64,000 nt of DNA from VXPQ01 sp964608315 (GCA_964608315.1 CAZSNF010000010.1:1-64000); one strand, 5' to 3'. Shown: positions 38,834-46,689, counted from the stretch's first letter. The notes: generated by a model from the letters alone, not told the origin. Program-made: numbers and translations.

Positions 38834-40113
38834 ACTTCCAGCGCATGTTCGATATGGCCAACGATTCCAGTATTTTTCGTACGCGAGAACATCTGGAGAC
38901 TGAAAACTGGAAACTGGAGGGAAACGTGTATTGCAAAAACCAGGAACGCTATCTGCCTTTATACGAGGCCAAGCTGTTTCATCAGTACGACCACCGCTTC
39001 GCCACTTTTGAAGGGGCCTCGGAAAAGGAACTCAAAAACGGAAAGGCTCGCCCAATGACTACCGCTGAGAAGTCGGACCCGGAGGCCGTCGCCCTGCCTC
39101 GCTACTGGGTGCCGGAGAAGGAGGTGGCGAAAAGATTGAAATTGGCGGGGAACAATTTGCGAATCGCTGATCAAGAACCCGACCCGACCCGACCCGACCC
39201 GACCCGACCCGACCCGACCCGACCCGACCCGTACTCGACAGACTCACCGAACTGGCTCGCAACTCGCTCTGCGGAGTATCACCAACGCGACCAACAAACG
39301 GACGGGGGTATTATCCATGATTCCGCTCGTGGCATTGGGTCATACCGCCGCCATAATGATCGTTGGCTTATCGTCTTCAGAGACGTAACGAACTCAACAA
39401 ACCAAAGAACAGCCCTTTTCACTACTACTCGATGCACCGCCGTGAGCGGCAAAGCACCCCTTCTACATATCGACGGCAAGCATTGGCTTCAGGCCTTCCG
39501 GGATGTCACCCGTGCAACGGACGAACGGACGTTAATCGCGGCGTCGCTATCTGCCGCGGGAGTAAGCGGAAAAGCGCCGTTAATGAATTTCGAATGGGCA
39601 AGGGCAGTGGCTGCCACACTGGTCCTGGCGAACATGAACAGCCTCCCCTTGGACTGGACAGCCCGCTCATCCGTCGGCGGCGTGAGCATGAGCCTCTTCA
39701 TCGTCAAGCAACTCCCCGTCCTGCCGCCAGAGACATACCTGCAGGAAAGCAGCTGCGGCCCGCCGTACGTTCAGTTGGTCGTGCCCCGGGTGCTGGAGTT
39801 AACCTACACATCCAGGGAAATGGAAGGCTTCGCCCACGATCTGGGGTACCAGGGACCACCCTTCGCCTGGAACGAGGAACGCCGCCATGCCCTGCGATCC
39901 GAGCTGGACGCCATTTTCGCGCACATGTACGGACTCGACCGCTCCGATATGGAATGGATACTGGAAACCCCGCCCCCGGGTTCATCCTTCCCGTCCCTCA
40001 AACAGCACGAAATAAAAGCCTTCGGCGAGTACCGCACCCAGCGCCTCGTACTCCAGGCGTTCGACGCATTGGCGCGGGGGGACGAGCCGGATGTGCATGG
40101 CGGAAGCGGGTAG
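38834..40113 (+). CDS. C-terminal part of the Eco57I-type methylase, offset frame
   Basis: This frame is open from the G tract through NPWGINFQRMFDMANDS to 40113; the first internal ATG is at 38845. It supplies the usual C-terminus of such methylases: RYLPLYEAKLFHQYDHRF near the start, LANMNSLPLDWTARSSVGG and FIVKQLPVLPPETY in the middle, then a helical end. Oddities: its first module duplicates, with divergence, the module ending the upstream frame. It contains ten GACCC units (39181-39230). The RDVTxxTxxRT module occurs twice (near 39390 and 39505). A separate start is possible, but it is more likely the C-terminus of one switchable gene. Confidence 0.75.
39181..39230 (+). repeat. (GACCC)10 pentanucleotide tandem repeat inside the methylase
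   Basis: Ten perfect GACCC units encode an in-frame Asp-Pro-Thr-Arg-Pro repeat. The unit is not a multiple of three, so gain or loss of one unit shifts the frame. It lies in the target-recognition/C-terminal region. Confidence 0.95.
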
Positions 40114-40182
40114 ATCAATTCCGTGAGGTTGCACTGGAGAGGAATTTAATGTATGTGCAAGCTATGGAAGGAGCGGTACTGC

Positions 40183-40665
40183 CTATTCGCCCTGGGCATT
40201 GCTAAAGAATTTTTGGGCAAGCCCCTTGACGAACAAGAAAATCCCGACGCCGCCGACTGCCGACGCGCCTATTTCAAGGAATTTCATAGCCATCTCGCTT
40301 TGGCGATCAGTCCCAAAGAAAATCATATACAGGGCCCCAAAGATAACGACACCAAGGGGTATGCCAACCGCCCAAAGAATTTTTTAGAGTAAACGACGAT
40401 TTTCTGCGCGATGCTCACTGGCCACGTGCAGTCGCTGGCTATGAAACTCGAATTGCCGCCTATCGGCGGCATCGGTTGCCTCAACGGCCATTCGGGCCAA
40501 ATCTGTACGACGATTCAAACTCTCGATCCGTGCTCGTTCAAGAGCAAACATCTCGTGTATTCTTCCCTCTTGCCGGTCAGGGGCATTCCCTGCCTGCAGT
40601 TCTGGATCAGGCGTGCGGACAGAAATGTCCACATCCTTGCTCCTCTGCTCTAAATCAGCTGCCAT
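40183..40665 (-). pseudogene. coiled-coil plus two-helix membrane protein with an in-frame TAA
   Basis: From the ATG at 40665 the frame encodes a 93-residue helical, charged region (RIESLNRRTDLARMAVEATD) and then TAA at 40384-40386. The same frame continues without interruption as KILWAVGIPLGVVIFGALY, a loop and VGGVGIFLFVKGLAQ, ending at TAG (40183-40185). This looks like one small membrane protein broken by an AAA-to-TAA change. Its start overlaps the stop of the upstream gene (TGATG), so it was translationally coupled. Function unknown; a role as an accessory of the defence island is possible. Confidence 0.6.
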
Positions 40666-40886
40666 CAGTACAGTTGAAAAATGCTTCGCTTGGTATTGGG
40701 CATCAGCGGATCGGTAAGGTCGTCAACGAAAATATCAGCAGGAATGCTATAGACGCGGTACTCACCGTAAGGCGTTTCTTCGCACCTTGTGATCATTTCT
40801 CCTCCATGCGCCTTGCGGCGACGTTTGATTTCTTCCAGCGCCTGCGCCTTCGTCCTGAAGTACGCCGACTCCATCGGAGGAGCCAT
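40665..40886 (-). CDS. small protein of unknown function
   Basis: The protein has 73 residues, is charged, and starts MAPPMESAYFRTKAQALEEI, followed by a basic KRRRKAHGG stretch and a strand-rich end. No family is recognised. Its TGA overlaps the ATG of the downstream coiled-coil gene, which supports it as a real gene. Both lie between the methylase and a MITE-like element and run opposite to the defence operon. Confidence 0.5.
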   Translation of the reverse strand: MAPPMESAYFRTKAQALEEIKRRRKAHGGEMITRCEETPYGEYRVYSIPADIFVDDLTDPLMPNTKRSIFQLY

Positions 40887-41142
40887 GGTTGCCTAGTCGC
40901 TCATACCCGTACCTGAGTTTGGTGGTGATGACGAAATTCAGCCCTGGCGCTTTCACACGGGCCACACTGCTATACGCCCAACAAAGTACGATGGTTCTGC
41001 CAAAATCGCAAAAATCCGGCGCCTGCATCGAAAAGTTATCAACTCCAGACAGGTCCCTGCCGCCCGCCACGCCCAGAGGTCAAGGGGAGCGACAACCAGG
41101 GCGGGTTAAATTTTTCAGGCGGCCATTTTGAGAGGTTAAAAA

Positions 41143-41406
41143 CTTAAGGAACCTCTGATTAATTCTGCAAAGTTCAGAGGCTGCGAGGGACGCGCTGGCA
41201 AGGAATGACGAAGCAATGCGGCAGGCCCCGCATAATGAGGAATGACGCGGCCAGCACGTTCCTCGCGGCCTCCCGAAGGGCGCTTCGCGTCCGCTGCGCC
41301 CGAATCCGTAGCGTATGCCGCTGATTTCAACGACGCCGTCATAATGTCACTGTACGCGCGAACGCGAAGCGCTGATCGAAGTAGAATTAATCAGAGGTTC
41401 CTTAAG
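41143..41406 (-). repeat. full-length MITE-like element (copy 5, reverse orientation)
   Basis: It has the longest terminal repeats of the set: CTTAAGGAACCTCTGATTAA and TTAATCAGAGGTTCCTTAAG are perfect complements. The inner arms GGGCGCTTCGCGTCCG and CGCGAACGCGAAGCGC are present. It has GAGGGACGCGCTGGC near one side with a decayed partner. There is no gene in 40887-41762. Confidence 0.88.
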
Positions 41407-41454
41407 GACAGATCGCACAGGCCATACCTGTACTTGCCAAAAGGCGGCAAGGCT

Positions 41455-41636
41455 ATTCACCGCATTTTTTGCGGCGAATAGCCTTTTACCCTTTCCTGCG
41501 CACAGGCCGCGCAGTTATTCAATCCTCCCTGCGCATGGGTAGCGCAGTTATTCACCGCATTTTTTGCGGAGAATATCCGCCTGGTCCTCCTTGGGTACAG
41601 GCGGCATGGCTATTCACCGCATATTCTGCGGAGAAT
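41455..41636 (+). repeat. three tandem hairpin units of the 62-bp repeat family
   Basis: Hairpins lie at 41455-41479, 41550-41574 and 41612-41636, each ATTCACCGCAxxxxxTGCGGxGAAT. A degenerate unit (ATTCAATCCTCCCTGCGCA) is near 41517. Linkers keep CCTGCGCACAGGC-type sequence. The segment after the last unit (about 41644-41690) matches 27360-27400. Confidence 0.78.
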
Positions 41637-41762
41637 CTCCGTGGAAGCCCTTGCGTAGAGGTGAGGCGGTTCCGGGAAGCGCCGGTAGCGATTGGGACGA
41701 GGAGGACAAGGGGTATCGCATCCATTGAAGGAGGATTCTTCGCGGAATCCCCGCAACGCAGG

Positions 41763-42125
41763 CTACTGCTGCAGAATCTGGAATACAAGCTGCGCCAATA
41801 CGCCAGCGATAGCCCCAAAGCCCAACCCCATGATCCAGCGAAGAAGAGAATTGAACTGCTTCGTCATGTCGGCGCGAACGGTGCCTATCTCACCCCGGAG
41901 TTCGCCTATCTCACCCCGGAGTTCGCCTATCTCACCCCGGAGTTCGCCTATCTCACCCCGGAGTTCGCCCATCTCACCCCGGACGACGCCTATCTCGGCG
42001 CGAACAAAGTCCTGCGTGGCGGAGTCCCCTTGCCCGTTGCGGATAGCTCTTGCTATCGCTTCGGCCGGACGCTGTTCAAGGCCCGCATCCACAAGTTGGT
42101 GGGCGATGGCGAGAGTATCAATCAT
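41763..42125 (-). CDS. coiled-coil protein with C-terminal membrane anchor (DUF1640/CCDC90-like)
   Basis: The protein has 120 residues. Its N-terminal helix begins MIDTLAIAHQLVDAGLEQRP, then AEAIARAIRNGQGD. The middle is a run of near-identical heptads (GELRGEI repeated about four times), forming a coiled coil. The end RWIMGLGFGAIAGVLAQLVF is one membrane helix. It resembles small DUF1640/CCDC90-like proteins often seen beside mobile or defence genes. A paralogue with fewer heptads is at 43274. Confidence 0.75.
   Translation of the reverse strand: MIDTLAIAHQLVDAGLEQRPAEAIARAIRNGQGDSATQDFVRAEIGVVRGEMGELRGEIGELRGEIGELRGEIGELRGEIGTVRADMTKQFNSLLRWIMGLGFGAIAGVLAQLVFQILQQ
41881..41983 (+). repeat. 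21-bp tandem repeat encoding heptads
   Basis: About four to five copies of CTCACCCCGGAGTTCGCCTA(T) encode GEIGELR heptads on the minus strand. Copies are nearly identical at DNA level, so expansion was recent. The paralogue at 43274 lacks it. Changes in copy number keep the frame. Confidence 0.85.
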
Positions 42126-42493
42126 GGCTTTCGGTAGGATTTAAGGAGTAATACACCGTTTTCGGCGTTCTGTTTCAAACGAGCCCGCATGGCCTGAATG
42201 CAAGGCCAACACGAAGAAAACGCCTTGCAGAATCCCCCGTCGGGGCGATTTTTCACTGGCGCCTCCCTTTTTGCACATTGCGCACCGGGCCCGTTCTGCG
42301 AATATAGACACATTCGTCGCCAAAATATAACCCCTGCCAGTGCGCGACGGCGGCGCCAAAATCCCGGAAATCCGGCGCCTGTGGGCATGCGCGAAACATT
42401 GTCAGGCTCAATAGAGACGAACAGGTTGGAACAATTGCCTGCTCTTTTCGTGATTGCATGAAATCATTTTTGTCCATAATGAACGAAGACCTT

Positions 42494-42748
42494 ATGGCCA
42501 GTATAACCATTCGCAATCTCTCCGCAGAGTCCAAGGAACGACTTCGGCGCACAGCCAGACAACGAGGTTGTAGCCTTGAGGCGTTGGCTCGGTCTATTCT
42601 GGACGCCGCCGCCAGAGACGCTACCCACGATACGACAGCGGCCGCCGGGTTTCCGTACGATCTCATTTCGATGGTCGAGCCCGGCGAAGATATCGAACCG
42701 TTTCTGGAAGATCATGACCACCCGCAAGCGCATCTGAATCTGCAATGA
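42494..42748 (+). CDS. FitA/VapB-type ribbon-helix-helix antitoxin
   Basis: The protein has 84 residues from the ATG at 42494 (MASITIRNLSAESKERL), the typical start of FitA-like antitoxins; an upstream ATG at 42458 is less likely. The N-terminal ribbon-helix-helix (residues 1-45) binds operator DNA. The C-terminal tail (YDLISMVEPGEDIEPFLED) would clamp the toxin. It overlaps the PIN toxin start by 4 bp (ATGA), the usual toxin-antitoxin layout, and autoregulation is expected. Confidence 0.9.
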   Translation: MASITIRNLSAESKERLRRTARQRGCSLEALARSILDAAARDATHDTTAAAGFPYDLISMVEPGEDIEPFLEDHDHPQAHLNLQ

Positions 42749-43155
42749 TCCTGCTGGACACAAATGTCTTGTCCGAGTTGACCAAGCCAACGCCTTCGGC
42801 GCATGTGATCTCCTGGCTCGACGACAACGAACCCATACTGGCGCTGTCGGCCATCACGCTCGCCGAGTTGCGTTATGGAATAGCACGGCTCCCTGATGGC
42901 AAGCGAAAGTCAAGCCTGATCCGTTTCTGGGACATGACCAGAGATCGTTTCAAAGGGAGGATCTTCGCGTTCGACGAACGCACCGCCGAAATCTACGGCG
43001 ATATCGTAGCCGAGGCTGAACAACAAGGGCAGCGACTGAATGTTGCCGATGCGCAGATTGCGGCAATCGCTCTCGCGCACCGTATGTCTGTGGCGACGCG
43101 GGACACAGGCGATTTCGAGAATACGGGCGTGACGATAATCAACCCCTGGACATGA
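42745..43155 (+). CDS. VapC/FitB-type PIN-domain toxin
   Basis: The protein has 136 residues. PIN-domain acidic residues are visible: LLDTNVLSEL (Asp5), ITLAELRYGI (Glu near 42), and LNVADAQIAAIAL with DTGDFENTGV (Asp near 101 and 119). PIN toxins cleave RNA, often tRNA or rRNA, with Mg2+. It pairs with the antitoxin immediately upstream. The module sits between two paralogous coiled-coil genes in direct orientation, so it may be an insertion into a duplicated cassette. Confidence 0.93.
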   Translation: MILLDTNVLSELTKPTPSAHVISWLDDNEPILALSAITLAELRYGIARLPDGKRKSSLIRFWDMTRDRFKGRIFAFDERTAEIYGDIVAEAEQQGQRLNVADAQIAAIALAHRMSVATRDTGDFENTGVTIINPWT

Positions 43156-43273
43156 TTTCATCCTCTCCAGCCCTATTGTCCAAACAGCCCGCCACAACCT
43201 GACGCGCCCGGAGATATAAGAGGTATCGCATCCCTTAGAAGGAGCGTTCTTCGCGGAATCCCCGAAAAGCAGG

Positions 43274-43552
43274 CTACTGCTGCAAAATCTGGAATACAAG
43301 CTGCGCCAGTACGCCGGCGATAACCCCAAAGCCCAACCCCATGACCCAGCGATGCAGGGTATTGATTTGCTCCGTCAGGTCCGCCCGGAGTTTGCCTATT
43401 TCGGCTCGCAGGGAACCTGTTTCGGCGCGGACAAAGTCCTGCGTGGCGGAGTCCCCTTGCGCGTTGCGGATAGTTCTTGCTATCGCTTCGGCCGGACGCT
43501 GTTCAAGGCCCGCATCCACAAGCTGGTGGGTGATGGCGAGAGTATCAATCAT
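43274..43552 (-). CDS. coiled-coil protein with C-terminal membrane anchor, paralogue of 41763
   Basis: The protein has 92 residues. Its N-terminus (MIDTLAITHQLVDAGLEQRP) and C-terminus (GLGFGVIAGVLAQLVFQILQ) are nearly identical to the 41763 protein, but the middle has only about two heptads (GSLRAEIGKLRADL). The DNA similarity extends upstream of the start (ACCGTTTTxGGCGTTCTGTTTC) and past the stop, so a cassette of about 400 bp was duplicated around the toxin-antitoxin pair. DUF1640-like; function unknown. Confidence 0.75.
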   Translation of the reverse strand: MIDTLAITHQLVDAGLEQRPAEAIARTIRNAQGDSATQDFVRAETGSLRAEIGKLRADLTEQINTLHRWVMGLGFGVIAGVLAQLVFQILQQ

Positions 43553-43688
43553 GGCTTTGGGAAAGGCTTAAAAATTAATATACCGTTTTGGGCGTTCTGT
43601 TTCCAGCGCACGACGGTGGCGCCAAAACCCAAAAATTTTCCTACATTGTCCACTGCCACCCCTATTCCCCTAAACCCCCGATACCACT

Positions 43689-44654
43689 ATGAATCGCCGC
43701 CATTTTCTGTACCGCATGGGAGGCGCCGCCGTCGGCGGCCTGACCCTGAGCAGCCTGGGCTTTCCGGCAAAAAGCATGGGACTCCTGCGTCCCGGAGCCT
43801 CCGGCGTGAAAATCGGGGCCATCTCCTACAGTTTTCGCGAAATTCCCGCCAGCGCCGAGCAAATCCTCGAATACATGGTGGAACTCGGCCTCAATACGGT
43901 CGAACTCATAGGCAGCCCGGCGGAGGAGTTCGCCGGCGGACCGGCAGCGCCGCCGTTTCCCCGCAACTGGCGGGAGTTGAGCCAGGATGAGCGCGCCAGC
44001 TACAGGGCCGAACGGGAAGCGGCGGACAAAGAGGCCGCCGAATGGCGCTTGTCAGCGCCTATGGACAAGTTCGAAGCCCTCGGCAAGATGTATCGCGACG
44101 CCGGGGTCGATATCGACATTCTCAAGCTGGGCAACCCGGGATGGTCCGACGGAGAAATCGACTACGCCTTCCGGGCCGCCCGGGCGGTGGGCGCGCGCGG
44201 CATTTCGTTTGAAATATCGAACGAGGCGGGCGAACGCATGGGGCCTTTCGCCACGAAGCACGAGCTGGTCACGAGCATGCATAACCATACCCAGGTGGCC
44301 GATGAGGATTTCAGTTTCGATATCCCGCTCTCCTACTCGCCCTTCAACATGCTCAACCTCGACATCGGGCACTACGTGGCGGGCCTGGGAACCTCCCCGA
44401 TCCCGGTAATACAGAAGTACCACGACCGGATTGCGCACCTGCACCTGAAGGATCGGAAAACCCCGGAAAACGGCGCCGCGAACGTGCCCTGGGGCGAGGG
44501 CGACACGCCGATCGGCGAGGTCCTCCGGTTGCTCAGGGACGAAGCATACCCGATTCCGGCGATGATCGAACTGGAATATCCGATCCCGGAAGGCTCGACG
44601 GTGATGGAGGAAATGAAGAAGTGTGCGGACTACTGCCGGGAGGCGCTTTCCTGA
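43689..44654 (+). CDS. Tat-exported TIM-barrel sugar isomerase/epimerase
   Basis: The protein has 321 residues. It begins with a twin-arginine-type signal (MNRRHFLYRMGGAAVGGLTL). TIM-barrel motifs are KIGAISYSFREI, MVELGLNTVELIG, FEISNEAGERMG, TSMHNHTQVAD, NMLNLDIGHYVAGLG, RIAHLHLKDRKTPEN and PAMIELEYPIPEG, with candidate metal ligands Glu, His, Asp, His and Glu. It is followed by a small Tat protein and a GMC oxidoreductase on the same strand, suggesting a periplasmic route through an oxidised (keto) sugar. Confidence 0.88.
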   Translation: MNRRHFLYRMGGAAVGGLTLSSLGFPAKSMGLLRPGASGVKIGAISYSFREIPASAEQILEYMVELGLNTVELIGSPAEEFAGGPAAPPFPRNWRELSQDERASYRAEREAADKEAAEWRLSAPMDKFEALGKMYRDAGVDIDILKLGNPGWSDGEIDYAFRAARAVGARGISFEISNEAGERMGPFATKHELVTSMHNHTQVADEDFSFDIPLSYSPFNMLNLDIGHYVAGLGTSPIPVIQKYHDRIAHLHLKDRKTPENGAANVPWGEGDTPIGEVLRLLRDEAYPIPAMIELEYPIPEGSTVMEEMKKCADYCREALS

Positions 44655-44742
44655 TCGTACGCGATTTCTTCGAGGGGTTTTTGGCTGAGTGAGTGGCGCC
44701 CTGGACAAACCTTTTCCATATCTGAAGACCTGCGAACCAACA

Positions 44743-45129
44743 ATGGACAGACGCCATTTTATCACGTGCGCGGCGGCAGGCGCGCTGGCTCTCGGCCTGC
44801 CGGGCGCCGCGTGGCGAACAGGTCCTTCCGCGAATCTGCAAACCCTGGCCCGGCCCGCTTTACTCGACATGCTCGGCGACCGCCGCGTTCGCGACCTTGG
44901 AATGCATTATCGAGAGATGTATCCCGGAGAGTGCGATGCGGATATCCTGGGTGCGGCCATCCTGGGCAGCGATATGCCGGCCCTGACGGATACCCCGGCG
45001 CTGCACGCCCGCCTGAAAGCAACGATCCGGAGCGACTTCGCCGCCGGGCGAACGGTTATTCTCAAAGGATGGGTGCTTTCCGTCACCGAAGCACGCCAGT
45101 GCGCTCTCTTCTCGCTCGTCTACCCGTAA
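44743..45129 (+). CDS. small Tat-signal protein, partner of the GMC oxidoreductase
   Basis: The protein has 128 residues from the ATG at 44743, which makes the twin-arginine signal MDRRHFITCAAAGALALGLP N-terminal. The rest is helical and ends GRTVILKGWVLSVTEARQCA. Such small Tat proteins sit directly before GMC oxidoreductases and resemble gluconate 2-dehydrogenase subunit 3-type partners, which carry the large subunit through Tat. The GMC protein here has no signal of its own, which supports that idea. Starts further upstream (44689) would bury the signal. Confidence 0.65.
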   Translation: MDRRHFITCAAAGALALGLPGAAWRTGPSANLQTLARPALLDMLGDRRVRDLGMHYREMYPGECDADILGAAILGSDMPALTDTPALHARLKATIRSDFAAGRTVILKGWVLSVTEARQCALFSLVYP

Positions 45130-45141
45130 TCGTCATCGGAT

Positions 45142-46689
45142 ATGCATACCGACGCCCGAACCCTGGAGAATGGCGCTCTCATTGAAGGCGACCTTTGCAT
45201 CGTCGGCGCCGGCGCCGCCGGCGTCAGCATGGCCATGGAATGGGCAGGAACGCCCTACAACGTAATTTTGCTTGAAGGCGGCGGGTTCAACTATGAGCCG
45301 CAGATGCAGGCGCTCTATGCCGGCAAAAGCATTGGCGATCCGTATCAGGTACCTCTGGAAGTCGCCCGGCTCCATTACTTTGGCGGCACCACCGGGCACT
45401 GGGCCGGCTGGTGCGCGCCCATGGACCCCATCGATTTCGCAAAACGCGACTGGGTGCCCCATAGCGGCTGGCCGTTCCGGAAAGAACATCTCGACCCGTT
45501 CTATGAACGCGCGCAAGCCTATGTTGAACTGGGACCTTACGTATATGACGCAGCCCACTATGAAGCCATGGATCCTTCGCAGAAACGGCTGCCATTCGAC
45601 GAAGAAAAGGTATGGACGAAGATGTGGCGGTTCAGCCCGCCAACCCGATTCGGGACGCGGTATCGGGATGCGATTATGGACGCCAAAAACATTCATCTAT
45701 ACACCTACGCCAACGTCACGAAGATAGAGGCGAACGAGTCGGTGCGGGCCGTGGCCGGATTGCAGGCGCAAACCATCGACGGCAAGCGTCACCGCGTTCG
45801 GGCCAGGCGCTACGTGCTGGCCTGCGGATCGATCCAGAATGCGCGTATCCTGCTGGCCTCCAATGAGCAGGCGCCCGCCGGGCTGGGCAATGACCACGAT
45901 CTGGTGGGGCGCTTTTTCATGGAGCACCTGGAAATGGGCGGAGCGCAGTTGATCCTCGAAAAGCCGGACCCTCTGCCTATGTACGCGTTCCGAGTGGGCG
46001 GGGAACGGCCGCCCACTGGAGAACTGGCCTTGACCGAGCAGGCTCAGCGGACGCATCGCATTCTCAACGGCACCGCCTCGCTCCGGCCGGGGACCTTTCC
46101 CGAAGAGATGAGGAGCTTTTTTCAGCGATTTTCGGAAGGCGCTCTCAGGCAACGGTTGCGCAGCGACGAGCAGGAAGGGGAACAGCCGCGGGGTACGCCC
46201 AACCAACCGCCTGCGCCTGGCGAGGGGCGTCGGGACTATCGGCTCCAGTCACGCGCCGAGCAAATGCCGAACCCCGCCTCCCGCGTAGTCCTCAGTACCG
46301 AAAAGGATGCGCTGGGGACGCCCTATGCCGATTTGCACTGGAAACTGTCGGAACTGGACAAACGGTCGATGCGAACCTTTTTCGAAATGGTGGCGCATGA
46401 ATTCGGCCGGACCGGGCTGGGGCGGGTTCAGATCCTGGACTGGTTGCTCGAAGACGATACCATCTGGCCATCCTTTCTGAGCGGAGGGTTTCATCACATG
46501 GGAACCACGCGCATGCATGACGATCCCGGGCAAGGGGTGCTCGACGCCAACGCAAAGGTACATAGCGTCGAGAATCTGTATGTAGCCGGCGCCTCGGCCT
46601 TCCCGACTTCAGGGGCTCCGAATCCAACGTTGACGTTGATTGCCTTAAGCTTGCGATTGTCAGATCATCTTAAGGATAATATCCGATAA
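45142..46689 (+). CDS. GMC family oxidoreductase
   Basis: The protein has 515 residues with an FAD-binding Rossmann motif near the N-terminus (LCIVGAGAAGVSMAMEWA, about 18-35), ILLEGGG near 42, and the substrate region FGGTTGHWAGWCAPMDPIDF. The C-terminal GMC signature includes GGFHHMGTTRMHDDPGQGV, with the catalytic His, and YVAGASAFPTSGAPNPTLTL. Relatives oxidise sugar hydroxyls, for example glucoside 3-dehydrogenases. It starts 12 bp after the small Tat gene and has no signal, so it is probably exported as a complex with it. Confidence 0.9.
   Translation: MHTDARTLENGALIEGDLCIVGAGAAGVSMAMEWAGTPYNVILLEGGGFNYEPQMQALYAGKSIGDPYQVPLEVARLHYFGGTTGHWAGWCAPMDPIDFAKRDWVPHSGWPFRKEHLDPFYERAQAYVELGPYVYDAAHYEAMDPSQKRLPFDEEKVWTKMWRFSPPTRFGTRYRDAIMDAKNIHLYTYANVTKIEANESVRAVAGLQAQTIDGKRHRVRARRYVLACGSIQNARILLASNEQAPAGLGNDHDLVGRFFMEHLEMGGAQLILEKPDPLPMYAFRVGGERPPTGELALTEQAQRTHRILNGTASLRPGTFPEEMRSFFQRFSEGALRQRLRSDEQEGEQPRGTPNQPPAPGEGRRDYRLQSRAEQMPNPASRVVLSTEKDALGTPYADLHWKLSELDKRSMRTFFEMVAHEFGRTGLGRVQILDWLLEDDTIWPSFLSGGFHHMGTTRMHDDPGQGVLDANAKVHSVENLYVAGASAFPTSGAPNPTLTLIALSLRLSDHLKDNIR

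Noticed and set aside
27266..41636. CRISPR-like geometry of the 25-bp hairpins with about 37-bp gaps
   Set aside because: The gaps are conserved in sequence between units (CCTGCGCACAGGC), there are only two to three units per cluster, and no cas gene is nearby. They are tandem repeats, not spacers.
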